From assembly GCA_946550725.1 (NCBI GenBank), contig CAMNQX010000013.1:1-53841 (forward strand): a stretch of DNA of 53,841 nt, in the 5' to 3' direction. Both the position numbers and the translations under genes were made by a program. The DNA is from an uncultured Clostridia bacterium (lineage in GTDB: Bacteria; Bacillota; Clostridia; Oscillospirales; Oscillospiraceae). Of the stretch, positions 34,112 through 43,999 are shown piece by piece; position 1 is the first letter of the stretch; every line of letters starts with the position of its first letter. Under the pieces are notes generated by a model that worked only from the letters and a program-made list of their open reading frames with translations, had not been told where the DNA came from and searched no databases.

Positions 34112-35884
34112 ATGGGAAAGATCGTAAAAGTTTCCGGCCCGCTGGTGGTCGCCACCGATATGGCGGACGCCAATATGGCCGACGTGGTGCGGGTCGGTCC
34201 CCAGCAGCTCATCGGTGAGGTGCTGACCATGACCGGCGACTCCGCCTCCATCCAGGTCTATGAGGAGACCTCCGGCCTGGGTCCCGGCGCGGAGGTCATC
34301 ACCACCGGCGCGCCGCTGAGCGTGGAGCTTGGCCCCGGCATCATCGAGAACATCTATGACGGTATCCAGCGGCCCCTGGAGAAGATCATGGCCCAGGCGG
34401 GCAACACCATCGCCCGTGGCATCCAGGTCCCCGCCCTGGACCGGGAGAAGAAGTGGGACTTCACCCCCACCGTGAAGGTTGGGGACAAGGTCACCGCCGG
34501 CGATATCCTGGGCACGGTGCCTGAGACCTCCGTGGTGCTCCATAAGATCATGGTGCCCGTTGGGGTGGAGGGCACGGTGGAGGACATCAAGCCCGGCTCC
34601 TTCACCGTCACCGACATCATCGCCAAGATCAAGCAGCCCAACGGCGGCGTGCGGGAGCTGACCATGATGCAGAAGTGGCCCGTCCGTAAGGGCCGCCCCT
34701 ATGTGAAGAAGTTCCCGCCGGAGACTCCCCTGTGCTCCGGCCAGCGCATCATCGACACCATGTTCCCCATCGCCAAGGGCGGCACCGCCGCCGTCCCCGG
34801 CCCCTTCGGCTCGGGCAAGACGGTGATCCAGCACCAGCTGGCGAAATGGTCGGACGTGGACATCGTCATCTATATCGGCTGCGGCGAGCGCGGCAACGAG
34901 ATGACCGACGTTTTGCGGGAGTTCCCCGAGCTGCAGGACCCCCGCACCGGGGAATCCCTGATGAAGCGCACGGTGCTCATCGCCAACACCTCCGATATGC
35001 CCGTGGCCGCCCGTGAGGCGTCCATCTACACCGGTATCACCATCGCCGAGTATTTCCGGGACATGGGCTACGCCGTGGCCGTCATCGCCGACTCCACCTC
35101 CCGCTGGGCCGAGGCTCTGCGCGAGATGTCCGGCCGTCTGGAGGAGATGCCCGGCGAGGAGGGCTATCCCGCCTACCTGGCCTCCCGCCTCAGCCAGTTC
35201 TACGAGCGGGCGGGCATGGTGGAGTGCCTGGGCAGCGAGGGCGGCCGCATCGGCTCCCTCACCGCCGTGGGTGCGGTGTCCCCTCCCGGCGGCGACCTCT
35301 CCGAGCCTGTTTCCCAGGCCACCATGCGCATCGTCAAGGTGTTCTGGGCGCTGGACGCGTCCCTGGCCTACCGCCGCCACTTCCCCGCCATCAACTGGCT
35401 CAACTCCTACTCCCTCTACCTGGACTCGCTGAAGCCCTGGTTTGACCGGAATCTGGGACCGGACTTCATGGCCAGCCGGGACAAGGCCATGTCCATCCTC
35501 CAGGAGGAGGCCAGCCTGAACGAGATCGTCCAGCTGGTGGGCAAGGACTCCCTGTCCCCCGCCGACCAGCTCACCCTGGAGACGGCCAAGATGATCCGGG
35601 AGGACTTCCTCCAGCAAAACGGCTTCGTGGAGGTGGACTGGTACTCCACCTATGACCGCCAGGGCCAGATGCTGAGGATGATCCTGGAGTACGATTCCCA
35701 GTGCCGCGCCGCCATTACCCAGGGCGCCAAGGTACAGGACCTCTTCTCCATCGCCGTCCGGGAGGACATCGGACGGGCCAAGTCCACCCCCGACGAGACC
35801 TACAAAGAGGTCTACGAAAAGATCAGAACGGACATGGCCGACCAGATCCAGGCCGCCATTCGGAAGGGAGGGGACGAGGCATGA
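34112..35884 (+). CDS. atpA: V-type ATP synthase catalytic subunit A
   Basis: 590 residues. The P-loop GPFGSGKT is at 230-237, preceded by the large 'bulge' insertion typical of V-type A subunits (about 120-190). [10 protein letters not shown] carries the catalytic Glu, and [24 protein letters not shown] is the family signature. Hydrolyses or makes ATP at the A-B interface. The start ATG at residue level matches [14 protein letters not shown]; the codons upstream lie in the structured gap. The stop overlaps atpB (ATGA). Confidence 0.97.
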   Translation: MGKIVKVSGPLVVATDMADANMADVVRVGPQQLIGEVLTMTGDSASIQVYEETSGLGPGAEVITTGAPLSVELGPGIIENIYDGIQRPLEKIMAQAGNTIARGIQVPALDREKKWDFTPTVKVGDKVTAGDILGTVPETSVVLHKIMVPVGVEGTVEDIKPGSFTVTDIIAKIKQPNGGVRELTMMQKWPVRKGRPYVKKFPPETPLCSGQRIIDTMFPIAKGGTAAVPGPFGSGKTVIQHQLAKWSDVDIVIYIGCGERGNEMTDVLREFPELQDPRTGESLMKRTVLIANTSDMPVAAREASIYTGITIAEYFRDMGYAVAVIADSTSRWAEALREMSGRLEEMPGEEGYPAYLASRLSQFYERAGMVECLGSEGGRIGSLTAVGAVSPPGGDLSEPVSQATMRIVKVFWALDASLAYRRHFPAINWLNSYSLYLDSLKPWFDRNLGPDFMASRDKAMSILQEEASLNEIVQLVGKDSLSPADQLTLETAKMIREDFLQQNGFVEVDWYSTYDRQGQMLRMILEYDSQCRAAITQGAKVQDLFSIAVREDIGRAKSTPDETYKEVYEKIRTDMADQIQAAIRKGGDEA

Positions 35885-37266
35885 GAAAAGAGTATAAGAC
35901 GATCCATGAGGTCTCCGGCCCTCTGATGGTGGTGGAGCAGGTCAGCGGCGTCACCTACGACGAGCTGGGCGAGATCGAGCTGCCCAGCGGCGAGGTGCGC
36001 CACTGTCAGGTGCTGGAGGTCAACGGCGACACCGCCGTGGTCCAGCTCTTCGACGCCTCCGCCGGCATCAACCTGAAGGACTCCAAGATCCGCTTCCTGG
36101 GCCACCCCCTGGAGCTGGCGGTGTCCGGGGATATGCTGGGCCGGGTCTTTAACGGCATGGGCCACCCCATTGACGGCGGCCCTGAGATCCTCCCCGAGGC
36201 GAGAAGGGACATTAACGGCCTGCCCATGAACCCCGCCGCCCGGGACTACCCCAACGAGTTCATTCAGACGGGCATTTCCTCCATTGACGGGCTGAATACC
36301 CTGGTGCGCGGCCAGAAGCTGCCCATCTTCTCCGGCTCCGGCCTGCCCCACGCCGCCCTGGCGGCCCAGATCGCCCGCCAGGCCAAGGTGCTGGGGGACG
36401 ACGGCTCCAACTTCGCCGTGGTCTTCGCCGCCATCGGTATCACCTTTGAGGAATCCAACTTCTTCATCCAGGAGTTCCGCCGCACCGGGGCCATCGACCG
36501 CACGGTGCTGTTCACCAACCTGGCCAACGACCCCGCCGTGGAGCGCATCGCCACCCCCCGCATGGCTCTGACCGCCGCGGAGTACCTGGCCTTCGACAAG
36601 GGGATGCACGTGCTGGTCATCCTCACCGACATCACCAACTACGCCGAGGCCTTACGCGAGGTCTCCGCCGCCAAGAAGGAGGTCCCCGGCCGCCGCGGCT
36701 ACCCCGGCTACCTCTACACCAACCTGGCCACCATCTACGAGCGCGCCGGCCGCCGTCTGGGCTGCCCCGGCTCCATCACCATGATCCCCATTCTGACCAT
36801 GCCCGAGGATGACAAGACCCACCCCATCCCTGACCTGACGGGCTATATCACCGAGGGCCAGATCATCCTCTCCCGTGAGTTATACCGCAAGGGAATTATC
36901 CCCCCTGTTGACGTGCTTCCGTCCCTGTCCCGTTTGAAGGACAAGGGCACCGGCGCGGGCAAAACGAGAGAGGACCACGCGGGCACCATGAACCAGCTCT
37001 TCGCTGCCTACTCCACAGGCAAGGAGACCAAGGAACTGATGGCCATTCTGGGCGAGGCCGCCCTCAGCCCCACCGACCTTCTCTACGCCAAGTTCGCCGA
37101 CGAGTTTGAGAAGCGCTATGTGGCCCAGGGCAACGAGGAGAACCGCTCCATTTTCGAGACCCTGGACCTGGGGTGGGAGCTGCTCAGCATCCTGCCCAAG
37201 AGCGAGCTGAAGCGCATCAAGCCGGAGCTTATTGAGAAGTATCTGCCGAAGAAGGACGAAGCGTGA
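35881..37266 (+). CDS. atpB: V-type ATP synthase subunit B (non-catalytic head)
   Basis: 461 residues. The start [21 protein letters not shown] and the segments [27 protein letters not shown] and [22 protein letters not shown] are typical. The P-loop is replaced by SGSGLPH, as in all B subunits. It alternates with A in the hexameric head. The ATG overlaps the atpA stop. A family B element begins at its stop codon. Confidence 0.97.
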   Translation: MRKEYKTIHEVSGPLMVVEQVSGVTYDELGEIELPSGEVRHCQVLEVNGDTAVVQLFDASAGINLKDSKIRFLGHPLELAVSGDMLGRVFNGMGHPIDGGPEILPEARRDINGLPMNPAARDYPNEFIQTGISSIDGLNTLVRGQKLPIFSGSGLPHAALAAQIARQAKVLGDDGSNFAVVFAAIGITFEESNFFIQEFRRTGAIDRTVLFTNLANDPAVERIATPRMALTAAEYLAFDKGMHVLVILTDITNYAEALREVSAAKKEVPGRRGYPGYLYTNLATIYERAGRRLGCPGSITMIPILTMPEDDKTHPIPDLTGYITEGQIILSRELYRKGIIPPVDVLPSLSRLKDKGTGAGKTREDHAGTMNQLFAAYSTGKETKELMAILGEAALSPTDLLYAKFADEFEKRYVAQGNEENRSIFETLDLGWELLSILPKSELKRIKPELIEKYLPKKDEA

Positions 37267-37389
37267 GCGTAGACACATAGCCTCGGATGGACTGGAGCGA
37301 GGGCCGAATTGGTAAGGTGGCGTAGCCGCCGCGATTTGGCCCGAGACGGAGGGAAGCCGAGGCGTGATGTGTCCAACGCGAGCGTGACA
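37258..37389 (+). repeat. Family B structured element between atpB and atpD
   Basis: It starts at the atpB stop. The outer arms GACACAT and ATGTGTC pair, then CCTCGG with CCGAGG; an apical arm GGGCCGAAT/ATTTGGCCC encloses GGTGGC/GCCGCC. It ends CCAACGCGAGCGTGACA. It shares the fold and flanks with the pgk copy, with different stem bases. It separates atpD from the rest of the operon. Confidence 0.8.
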
Positions 37390-37405
37390 AGCAAGGAGGC
37401 GAACT

Positions 37406-38086
37406 ATGCCTAATACAGTCGTCAATCCCACCCGCATGGAGCTGACCCGCCTCAAGGGCAAGCTGAAGACCGCCCGCCGGGGCCACAAGCTTCTCAAGGA
37501 CAAGCGGGACGAGCTGATGCGCCAGTTCCTGGACGTGGTGCGGGAGAACAAGGCCCTCCGGGCGAAGGTGGAGGAGGGGCTGGAGAAGGCCCACCAGTCC
37601 TTCACCGTGGCCGCCGCCCTCATGTCCGGCCCCGCCATGGAGGAAGCCCTTTTGTACCCCAAGCAGTCGGTGGAGCTGGAGCTGGGCTTCAAAAACGTCA
37701 TGTCGGTGGATGTGCCGGAGTACACCTTCCACACCGTCTCCCGGGAGAAGGGGGACGTGTACCCCTACGGTTACGCCGCCACCTCCGGGGAGCTGGACTC
37801 CGCCGTGGAGGCTCTTTCCGACGCCTTTCAGGATATGCTGAAGCTGGCGGAGATGGAAAAGACCGCCCAGCTTTTGGCGGAGGAGATCGAAAAGACCCGC
37901 CGGCGGGTCAACGGCCTGGAGTATAAGATCATCCCCGAGTGCGAGGAAGGGATCAAGTATATCTCCATGAAGTTGGACGAGAACGAGCGCTCCGCCACCG
38001 TCCGGCTGATGAAGGTGAAGGATATGATCTTGGCCGAGGCCCTGGAACAGCAGAAGGAACGGGACCGCCGCGCCGCGCAGCAATAA
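37406..38086 (+). CDS. atpD: V-type ATP synthase subunit D (central shaft)
   Basis: 226 residues. N- and C-terminal helices form the antiparallel coiled coil of the rotor shaft: NPTRMELTRLKGKLKTARRGHKLLKDKRDEL at the start and EIEKTRRRVNGLEYKIIPECEEGIKYISMKLDENER near the end, both diagnostic. The start ATG follows AAGGAGG. It is the last gene of the operon, with a terminator at its stop. Confidence 0.96.
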   Translation: MPNTVVNPTRMELTRLKGKLKTARRGHKLLKDKRDELMRQFLDVVRENKALRAKVEEGLEKAHQSFTVAAALMSGPAMEEALLYPKQSVELELGFKNVMSVDVPEYTFHTVSREKGDVYPYGYAATSGELDSAVEALSDAFQDMLKLAEMEKTAQLLAEEIEKTRRRVNGLEYKIIPECEEGIKYISMKLDENERSATVRLMKVKDMILAEALEQQKERDRRAAQQ

Positions 38087-38120
38087 AAAGTAATGGCGCA
38101 CACTGTGCGCCATTACTTTT
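38086..38120. terminator. Terminator of the V-ATPase operon
   Basis: A 17-bp inverted repeat (AAAAGTAATGGCGCACA with its complement) around a single base, flanked by A and T runs. It lies directly at the atpD stop. Confidence 0.9.
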
Positions 38121-38141
38121 CTATCCAAGGAGGGATTCCCT

Positions 38142-40079
38142 ATGCACGATGGTTTTATCAAGGTGGCCGCCGCCACCCCCAAAATCCGTCTGGCCGACCC
38201 GGCCTACAACGCCCAGCAGATCGTCAAGCTGATGAAGGAAGCGGCGGGGCTGGGGGTGAAGGTGATGGTGTTCCCTGAGCTGTGCCTGACGGGCTACTCC
38301 TGCGGCGACCTGTTTTTGCAGCCCACCCTCATCAAAGGCGCGGAGGAGGCGTTGGGGACGATCCTCAAAAGAACCAAAAAACTGGACGTGGTTGCCGCCA
38401 TTGGTTTACCTGTTGAGGATACCAACCACAAATTGTATAATTGTGCCGCAATTATACACAAAGGTAAATTGGTGGACGTTGTGTCAAAGACGTACACGCC
38501 CAATTACGGGGAATTTTATGAACGGCGGTGGTTTTCTTCGTTTGAGGCGACTCCTTGTCCGGAAGACAAGGATTGTTGCAACATACCGTTGTGTGGCAAA
38601 GACATCACCATGGCAAACCAGCGGATGTGGCGTTGCGATAGTGTTCCAAACCTGATGATTGGCGTGGAGATCTGTGAGGATCTGTGGGGCGTGGAGCCTC
38701 CGTCCGGGAAACTGGCCTCTGCGGGAGCCACCCTGATCCTCAACCTCTCTGCCTCCAACGAGGTCATCGGCAAGGCGGCCTACCGCCGGGAACTGGTGAA
38801 GAGCCAGTCCGCCCGGTGTATCTGCGGCTATGTGTACGCCGACGCGGGAGAGGGGGAATCCACCGCCGACCTGGTGTTTGCCGGGCACAACCTCATTGCC
38901 GAAAACGGCACGATCTTGGCGGAAAACCGCTTCCACACGGGGCTGACCATCTCTGAGATCGACGTGGACAAGCTGGCTTATGAGCGGAAACGGATAAACA
39001 CTTTTCCGGCTTATGGCGACTCGAGTCTTTGGCAGACTTATATGGACGAAGATATTGCTGTGACTTGCACAGACCTCACCCGTACGGTGGCAAAGAATCC
39101 CTTCCTCCCCGATGACCCCGCGGAGCAAAACGCCCGGTGCGAGGAGATTTTGACCATCGCCGCGTTGGGGTTGAAACAGCGGCTTTCCCACGCCGGGGCA
39201 AAAACCGCCGTGCTGGGCCTTTCCGGGGGGCTGGATTCCACCCTTGCCGCCCTCATCTGCGCCCGCGCCCTCGATCTGCTGGGCCGCCCCCGCACCGACC
39301 TTCTGTGCGTCACCATGCCCTGCTTCGGCACGACGGAGCGCACCAAGGGGAACGCGGAAATTCTGGCCGAGCGGCTGGGGGCCACCCTGCGCACCATCGA
39401 CATCGGCAAGGCGGTGACCCAGCACTTCGCCGACATCGGGCAGGATATGTCAAACCACGATGTGACCTTTGAAAACGCCCAGGCGAGAGAGCGCACCCAG
39501 GTGCTCATGGACATCGCCAACCAGACCGGGGGTCTGGTGGTGGGGACGGGCGACCTCTCCGAGCTGGCCCTGGGCTGGTGCACCTACAACGGCGACCAGA
39601 TGAGTATGTACGCCGTCAACGCCTCCATCCCCAAGACGCTGGTGCGCCGGGTGGTGGCCTACGGAGCGGACACCACCGGGGACGAGGCCCTGGCGGCTAC
39701 CCTGCGGGATATTTTAGCCACCCCCGTCTCCCCTGAACTGCTCCCCGCCAAGGACGGAGAGATCGCCCAAAAGACCGAGGACCTGGTTGGCCCGTATGAG
39801 CTGCACGACTTCTTCCTCTATCACATTCTCCGCTGGGCTGAGCCGCCCCGCAAGGTCCTGCGGCTGGCGGAGCGCGCCTTTGCCGGGGAGTACGACCGGG
39901 CGACCATCTTGAAGTGGCTGAAAACCTTCTACCGCCGCTTCTTCACCCAGCAGTTCAAGCGCAACGCCGCCCCCGACGGCCCGAAGGTGGGCAGCGTGGC
40001 CCTCTCCCCCCGCGGCGACTGGCGGATGCCGTCAGATGCTGTGGCAAACCTTTGGCTCAAGGAGCTGGAAGGGTTATAA
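38142..40079 (+). CDS. nadE: Glutamine-dependent NAD+ synthetase
   Basis: 645 residues in two domains. The N-terminal nitrilase-type glutaminase (about 1-290) has the triad Glu46, Lys116 and Cys178 (GVEICEDLW). The synthetase domain has the PP-loop LSGGLDST near 362 and [12 protein letters not shown]. It makes NAD+ from deamido-NAD+, ATP and glutamine. The start ATG follows AAGGAGG. The codons at about 38395-38660 and 38985-39060 are much richer in A/T than the rest (for example TTA, TTG and ATA), giving a mosaic look. The frame stays open and all catalytic residues are present. Confidence 0.96.
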   Translation: MHDGFIKVAAATPKIRLADPAYNAQQIVKLMKEAAGLGVKVMVFPELCLTGYSCGDLFLQPTLIKGAEEALGTILKRTKKLDVVAAIGLPVEDTNHKLYNCAAIIHKGKLVDVVSKTYTPNYGEFYERRWFSSFEATPCPEDKDCCNIPLCGKDITMANQRMWRCDSVPNLMIGVEICEDLWGVEPPSGKLASAGATLILNLSASNEVIGKAAYRRELVKSQSARCICGYVYADAGEGESTADLVFAGHNLIAENGTILAENRFHTGLTISEIDVDKLAYERKRINTFPAYGDSSLWQTYMDEDIAVTCTDLTRTVAKNPFLPDDPAEQNARCEEILTIAALGLKQRLSHAGAKTAVLGLSGGLDSTLAALICARALDLLGRPRTDLLCVTMPCFGTTERTKGNAEILAERLGATLRTIDIGKAVTQHFADIGQDMSNHDVTFENAQARERTQVLMDIANQTGGLVVGTGDLSELALGWCTYNGDQMSMYAVNASIPKTLVRRVVAYGADTTGDEALAATLRDILATPVSPELLPAKDGEIAQKTEDLVGPYELHDFFLYHILRWAEPPRKVLRLAERAFAGEYDRATILKWLKTFYRRFFTQQFKRNAAPDGPKVGSVALSPRGDWRMPSDAVANLWLKELEGL

Positions 40080-40081
40080 GA

Positions 40082-40219
40082 GCGGGCCGATGTGGGCGAT
40101 GCGTGCCAGTGGCACGCGTCCCATCGCACGACCGAGCCGACAGGCGAGACCATCGGCCCCTACGAACATGTGGATGTATTCCCCGACGTATTGTAGGGGC
40201 GGCTGTCCCCAGCCGCCCG
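40082..40219 (+). repeat. Inverted REP pair, first unit carrying a 58-nt loop insert
   Basis: Unit 40082-40163 has arms GCGGGCCGATG and CATCGGCCCCTAC, with a 58-base insert at 40094-40151 in the loop. Unit 40193-40219 is a plain hairpin in the opposite orientation. The insert is identical, in reverse complement, to 52626-52683. Confidence 0.88.
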
Positions 40220-40248
40220 TGTTCCATGATGGATGAAAGGATCGGCCT

Positions 40249-40839
40249 ATGAACGAATACCTTCAACTGTTTCTGGTTTTTGCCCAAGTCGGCGTGTGTA
40301 CCTTTGGCGGCGGGTACGCCATGCTCCCCATCCTCCAGCGGGAGGTGGTGGACAAGCGGGGCTGGTGCAGCGAGGACGAGCTGGCGGACTACTTCGCCAT
40401 CGGCCAATGCACCCCCGGCGTCATCGCCGTGAACACTGCCACCTTTGTGGGCGCAAAGCGCAAGGGGGTCCCCGGCGGGATCGTCGCCACGCTGGGGATG
40501 GTGTTCCCCAGCGTGGTCATCATCACCGTCATCGCCGCCTTCTTGCAGAATTTTGCCCACATTTCCGCCGTGGGCCACGCCTTCGCCGGGGTGCGGGCCG
40601 CCGTGGTGGCCCTCATCGCCTCCAGCGTCCTCAAGCTGGCGAAAACTACCATCAAGAACTGGTGGGGCGGCGCGCTGTTTGCCGCCGTCCTTCTGCTGTC
40701 CGTCTTTTCCGAGGCCCTGCGGGGGCTGTTTCCCGCAGTCTCCTTCCTCTTTACCCCCGTGACCTGTGTCATTCTGGCGGGGGCCGTGGGGCTGGCGGTG
40801 ACGCTGGCCCAGACGCAGAAGGGAGGGACGGGGACATGA
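40249..40839 (+). CDS. Chromate transporter family protein, first half (ChrA-like)
   Basis: 196 residues with about five or six membrane helices. QVGVCTFGGGYAMLPILQREVV and AIGQCTPGVIAVNTATFVG are the CHR-domain signatures. Single-domain CHR proteins work as pairs encoded side by side, as here. Substrate could be chromate or another anion. ATG follows AAAGGATC. Its stop overlaps the partner start (ATGA). Confidence 0.88.
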   Translation: MNEYLQLFLVFAQVGVCTFGGGYAMLPILQREVVDKRGWCSEDELADYFAIGQCTPGVIAVNTATFVGAKRKGVPGGIVATLGMVFPSVVIITVIAAFLQNFAHISAVGHAFAGVRAAVVALIASSVLKLAKTTIKNWWGGALFAAVLLLSVFSEALRGLFPAVSFLFTPVTCVILAGAVGLAVTLAQTQKGGTGT

Positions 40840-41438
40840 TCTACCTGCGCCTTTTCTTCGAGTTTTTCAAGGTGGGCCTTTTCTCCGTGGGCGGCGGCCT
40901 GGCCACCATCCCCTTCCTCCAGGACCTGGGGGCGCGGACCGGCTGGTTCTCCGCCGCCGACCTGGCGGACATGATCGCCGTCAGCGAGTCCACCCCCGGC
41001 CCCATGGGGGTGAATATGTCCACCTACGTGGGCTTTACCTGCGGCCTGAAGCAGGGCGGGATCGGCCCGGTGGGCGGCCCCATCGGCGCGGTGGTAGGGG
41101 TCCTGGGTCTCATCACCCCCTCCATCATTGTCATCCTCATCGTGGCGGGCTTTTTGAAGAAGTTCCGGGACAGCCGGGTGGTGAACGGCGTGTTCGCCGG
41201 CCTGCGCCCCGCCTCCACCGCCCTTATCACCGCGGCGGGGCTGAGCGTGGCCCGGATCGCGCTGATTCGGGAGATACCGTCCCCGGCCACCAGCATGGAC
41301 ACCTTTCTCCCCTACTGGCCCGCCATCCTCATCGCCGTGGCGGTGTTTGTGTGCATGCGTCTCCCCAAGCTGAAAAACCTCCACCCCATCCTCTACATCG
41401 CCGCCGCGGCGGTGATCGGGGTGGTCTTCCAACTGTAA
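40836..41438 (+). CDS. Chromate transporter family protein, second half (ChrA-like)
   Basis: 200 residues, also a single CHR domain: KVGLFSVGGGLATIPFLQDLG and IAVSESTPGPMGVNMSTYVGF. The ATG after GGGAGGGACGGGG overlaps the stop of the first half. The two halves probably insert with opposite topology to form one transporter. A terminator follows. Confidence 0.88.
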   Translation: MIYLRLFFEFFKVGLFSVGGGLATIPFLQDLGARTGWFSAADLADMIAVSESTPGPMGVNMSTYVGFTCGLKQGGIGPVGGPIGAVVGVLGLITPSIIVILIVAGFLKKFRDSRVVNGVFAGLRPASTALITAAGLSVARIALIREIPSPATSMDTFLPYWPAILIAVAVFVCMRLPKLKNLHPILYIAAAAVIGVVFQL

Positions 41439-41446
41439 ACGGATCA

Positions 41447-41473
41447 AAAACGGCGGGGCAGCCCCGCCGTTTT
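41447..41473. terminator. Terminator after the chromate transporter pair
   Basis: AAAACGGCGGGGC and its complement around one base, ending in TTTT. Confidence 0.85.
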
Positions 41474-41547
41474 CCAGTTTTGGGAACCTTCCGGGGGACA
41501 CGCCGTCTAAACGGCAGAGGAGATTTCCCAAACACCACAAGTTGTAG

Positions 41548-41576
41548 TTGCAATTTTTCCGGTGAGGTACTATAAT
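41548..41576 (+). promoter_or_regulatory. Promoter of the SLH-protein operon
   Basis: TTGCAA, 17-base spacer, TATAAT, 63 bases before the start codon. Confidence 0.88.
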
Positions 41577-41638
41577 TTGTGTATGCTGGATCATTACACC
41601 GATTTTGCACGAACAGATTCCTTTGGAGGTGCGAACGA

Positions 41639-43999
41639 ATGAAACGAACTCGATTTCTCGCTGTGGTGCTGGCGGTGTGCCTGTGCGCCGCGCTGGCGGT
41701 TCCCGCCTCTGCGGCCGGGGCGGACTTTACCGACGTGACCAACCACTGGGCCTTGCCGCACATTCGGCAGATGACGGAACGGGGCCTCTTTACCGGCTAC
41801 GGCGACGGCACCTTCCGGCCCGATGTGAATATGCAGCGGATGGAGGGCTTCGCCCTGTGCGCCCGGGTCACCCAGGATCTGGACACCCGCCTCCAGATCG
41901 CCGCCGACCAGGCGGACCTGCTGGACGAGCTGTTCCCCGGCACAGAGGAGAACTGGTGGTTCCGCAAGGAGGCCGCCACCTGCATGGCTCTGGGGGTGGA
42001 GACCGGCGACGCCCTGTCCGACCTGTACGCCGCTGGGGAGCTGAGCAAGCCCATGACCAAGGCGGAGTTCGCCAAGTATCTGGTCCGGGGCATGGGACTG
42101 GAGGATCTGGCCGGCACCCTGGACGCCGACGACCTGGACTTTCAGGACGAGGCGCTGATCAAGGACGGCTTCCGCCCCTATGTGAAGTTGCTGTATACCT
42201 ACGGGGTGGTCGAGGGGGACGAGAATAACAACTTTAACCCCGACCAGCCCCTGACCCGCGCCGTTTGCGCCACCATGCTGGCCCGCTCCTTTGAGCACAT
42301 CGTGGAGGAGCGCGGGGTGAGCGTGGAGCTGCCCCAGTATACCAAGTACGCCTGGACCTCCGGCACCATCGTGGACGTGGACCCCGGGGAGAACGGCGCG
42401 CGCACTCTGAAGCTGAAGAGCGAGATCACCGGGGAGACCACGGTGACCCTGCCCGCGACGACCAAGGTTTATCAGTATAACAAGCTGGACTCCTTCACCG
42501 CCCTAAAGACAGGGGCCTTTGCCAAGGTGTGCTTCGCTGCCGACGGCAAGACCGTGGAGTCCGTCCGCGTCACGCCCGCCTCCCTCATCCGGACGCTGTC
42601 CGGCAAATGCGGCGGGGACATCACCACCGACATGGTGATCGTGGACGGCACACTGTGCACCATCGACCGCTTCACCCAGGTCTCCGCCGGAGGCCGGGTG
42701 GGTGACCGCTCTGTGATCGACTACATGGCCCACTACACCGACGCTGAGGCCGGGGTCACCTCCGGCGGCGCGGTCCTGTGGCTGAAGCTCTCCGGCGGCA
42801 CCCGCCTGGTGGAGGGAATTCTCACCGACGTGACCGTGACCAAGACGGGGACGACGGAGCGCACCGCCATCACCGTGAGCAGCTACGGCGGCGTGACCAC
42901 CACTTATGACGTGCCCAAGGACGCGGTGGTCACCGTCAACGGCGATCTGGCCGTCCTGCGGGAAGGCCAGGAGGGCCGCCAGGTCGCTCTGCGGGTGTCC
43001 GACGCCGACCTCAGCGAGGTAAAGGCGGTGGAGGTCAACATGGTGGACCGCTACATCCAGGGCGTTCTGCGGACCATTAACACCAAGACCACCCCCACTC
43101 GGCTGGAGATCCGCGTGGTGGGGGAGAACCGCTCCACGACATACGACATCGCCGACGACTGCGTCATCACCTACCGCGACAGCGCCATCGAGCTGGACAA
43201 GCTGGTGCTGAACAGCTTTGTCACCGCCAAGGTGGAGGGGGGCACCATCACCAGCCTGTCCTCCTGGCAGGGCTACGAGGACACCGAGGGCTCCCTCACC
43301 GGCATCTCCTACGGCGACCCCACCGTTTTGGAGGTCACCCGCACCGACAACACCGTGGTGCGCTTCCCCATCCCCCTGGACCAGCTGAAAAACGTGACCT
43401 TTACCTCCGGCGGCAAGGACTGCGACATTACCCAGCTCCACACCGGCGACTATGTGGTGGTCACCATGCTGTATAACGATGTGACGCAGGTGGACAGCAC
43501 TCCCCAGTCCGCCAACGTCACCGGCACCCTCAGCGCGGTGTCCTATCCCGACGACGGCTCCGTCCAGCTCACCGTCCTCTTTGACGACGGCACCCGCCAC
43601 ACCTACACCGCCACCGCCTCCACCACAGTGGTGCAGGGCGGCAAGCCCGTAGCCATCGGCGACCTGGCCTCCCACCGCCAGAGCAAGGTCTCCCTGCTCA
43701 CCGAGGGAGACCGCGCCCTCTCCGTGGAGATCACCGGGACGGCCTCCACGAAGGACACCATCAGCGGCTCCATTCTGGCCAAGGACGACCAGGCCCGCGT
43801 TGCCACCATCCTCATCACCGAAAACGGCGGGACCGTCCCCAAGAAGGTCCACATTCCCAGCGGGGTGACCATTTTGGACGTGACCACTGGTAACACCCTG
43901 CGGAGCATCGCCAACCTGAACGTGGGCGACACCATTCAGGCCTGGGGGGATTACGCCGCTGACGGGACCTTTGAGGCCACCTCGGTGGTTCGCAAGTGA
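41639..43999 (+). CDS. SLH-domain surface protein
   Basis: 786 residues with a signal peptide (MKRTRFLAVVLAVCLCAALAVPASAAG). Then SLH-type repeats: FTDVTNHWALPHIRQMTERGLFTGYGDGTFRPDVNMQRMEGF (about 28-70), a middle repeat near 105-160, and FRPYVKLLYTYGVVEGDENNNFNPDQPLTRA near 180-215. These bind secondary cell-wall polymer and hold the protein on the surface. The rest (about 235-786) is a chain of beta-rich modules of about 60-80 residues with many Thr/Val/Asp and alternating strands. The start follows GGAGGTGCG. Its stop overlaps the next start (GTGA). Confidence 0.88.
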   Translation: MKRTRFLAVVLAVCLCAALAVPASAAGADFTDVTNHWALPHIRQMTERGLFTGYGDGTFRPDVNMQRMEGFALCARVTQDLDTRLQIAADQADLLDELFPGTEENWWFRKEAATCMALGVETGDALSDLYAAGELSKPMTKAEFAKYLVRGMGLEDLAGTLDADDLDFQDEALIKDGFRPYVKLLYTYGVVEGDENNNFNPDQPLTRAVCATMLARSFEHIVEERGVSVELPQYTKYAWTSGTIVDVDPGENGARTLKLKSEITGETTVTLPATTKVYQYNKLDSFTALKTGAFAKVCFAADGKTVESVRVTPASLIRTLSGKCGGDITTDMVIVDGTLCTIDRFTQVSAGGRVGDRSVIDYMAHYTDAEAGVTSGGAVLWLKLSGGTRLVEGILTDVTVTKTGTTERTAITVSSYGGVTTTYDVPKDAVVTVNGDLAVLREGQEGRQVALRVSDADLSEVKAVEVNMVDRYIQGVLRTINTKTTPTRLEIRVVGENRSTTYDIADDCVITYRDSAIELDKLVLNSFVTAKVEGGTITSLSSWQGYEDTEGSLTGISYGDPTVLEVTRTDNTVVRFPIPLDQLKNVTFTSGGKDCDITQLHTGDYVVVTMLYNDVTQVDSTPQSANVTGTLSAVSYPDDGSVQLTVLFDDGTRHTYTATASTTVVQGGKPVAIGDLASHRQSKVSLLTEGDRALSVEITGTASTKDTISGSILAKDDQARVATILITENGGTVPKKVHIPSGVTILDVTTGNTLRSIANLNVGDTIQAWGDYAADGTFEATSVVRK

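Noticed and set aside
40249-41438. Frameshifted single ChrA gene
   Set aside because: Each half has its own CHR signature, start and RBS with an ATGA overlap; two-gene chromate transporters are a known arrangement.
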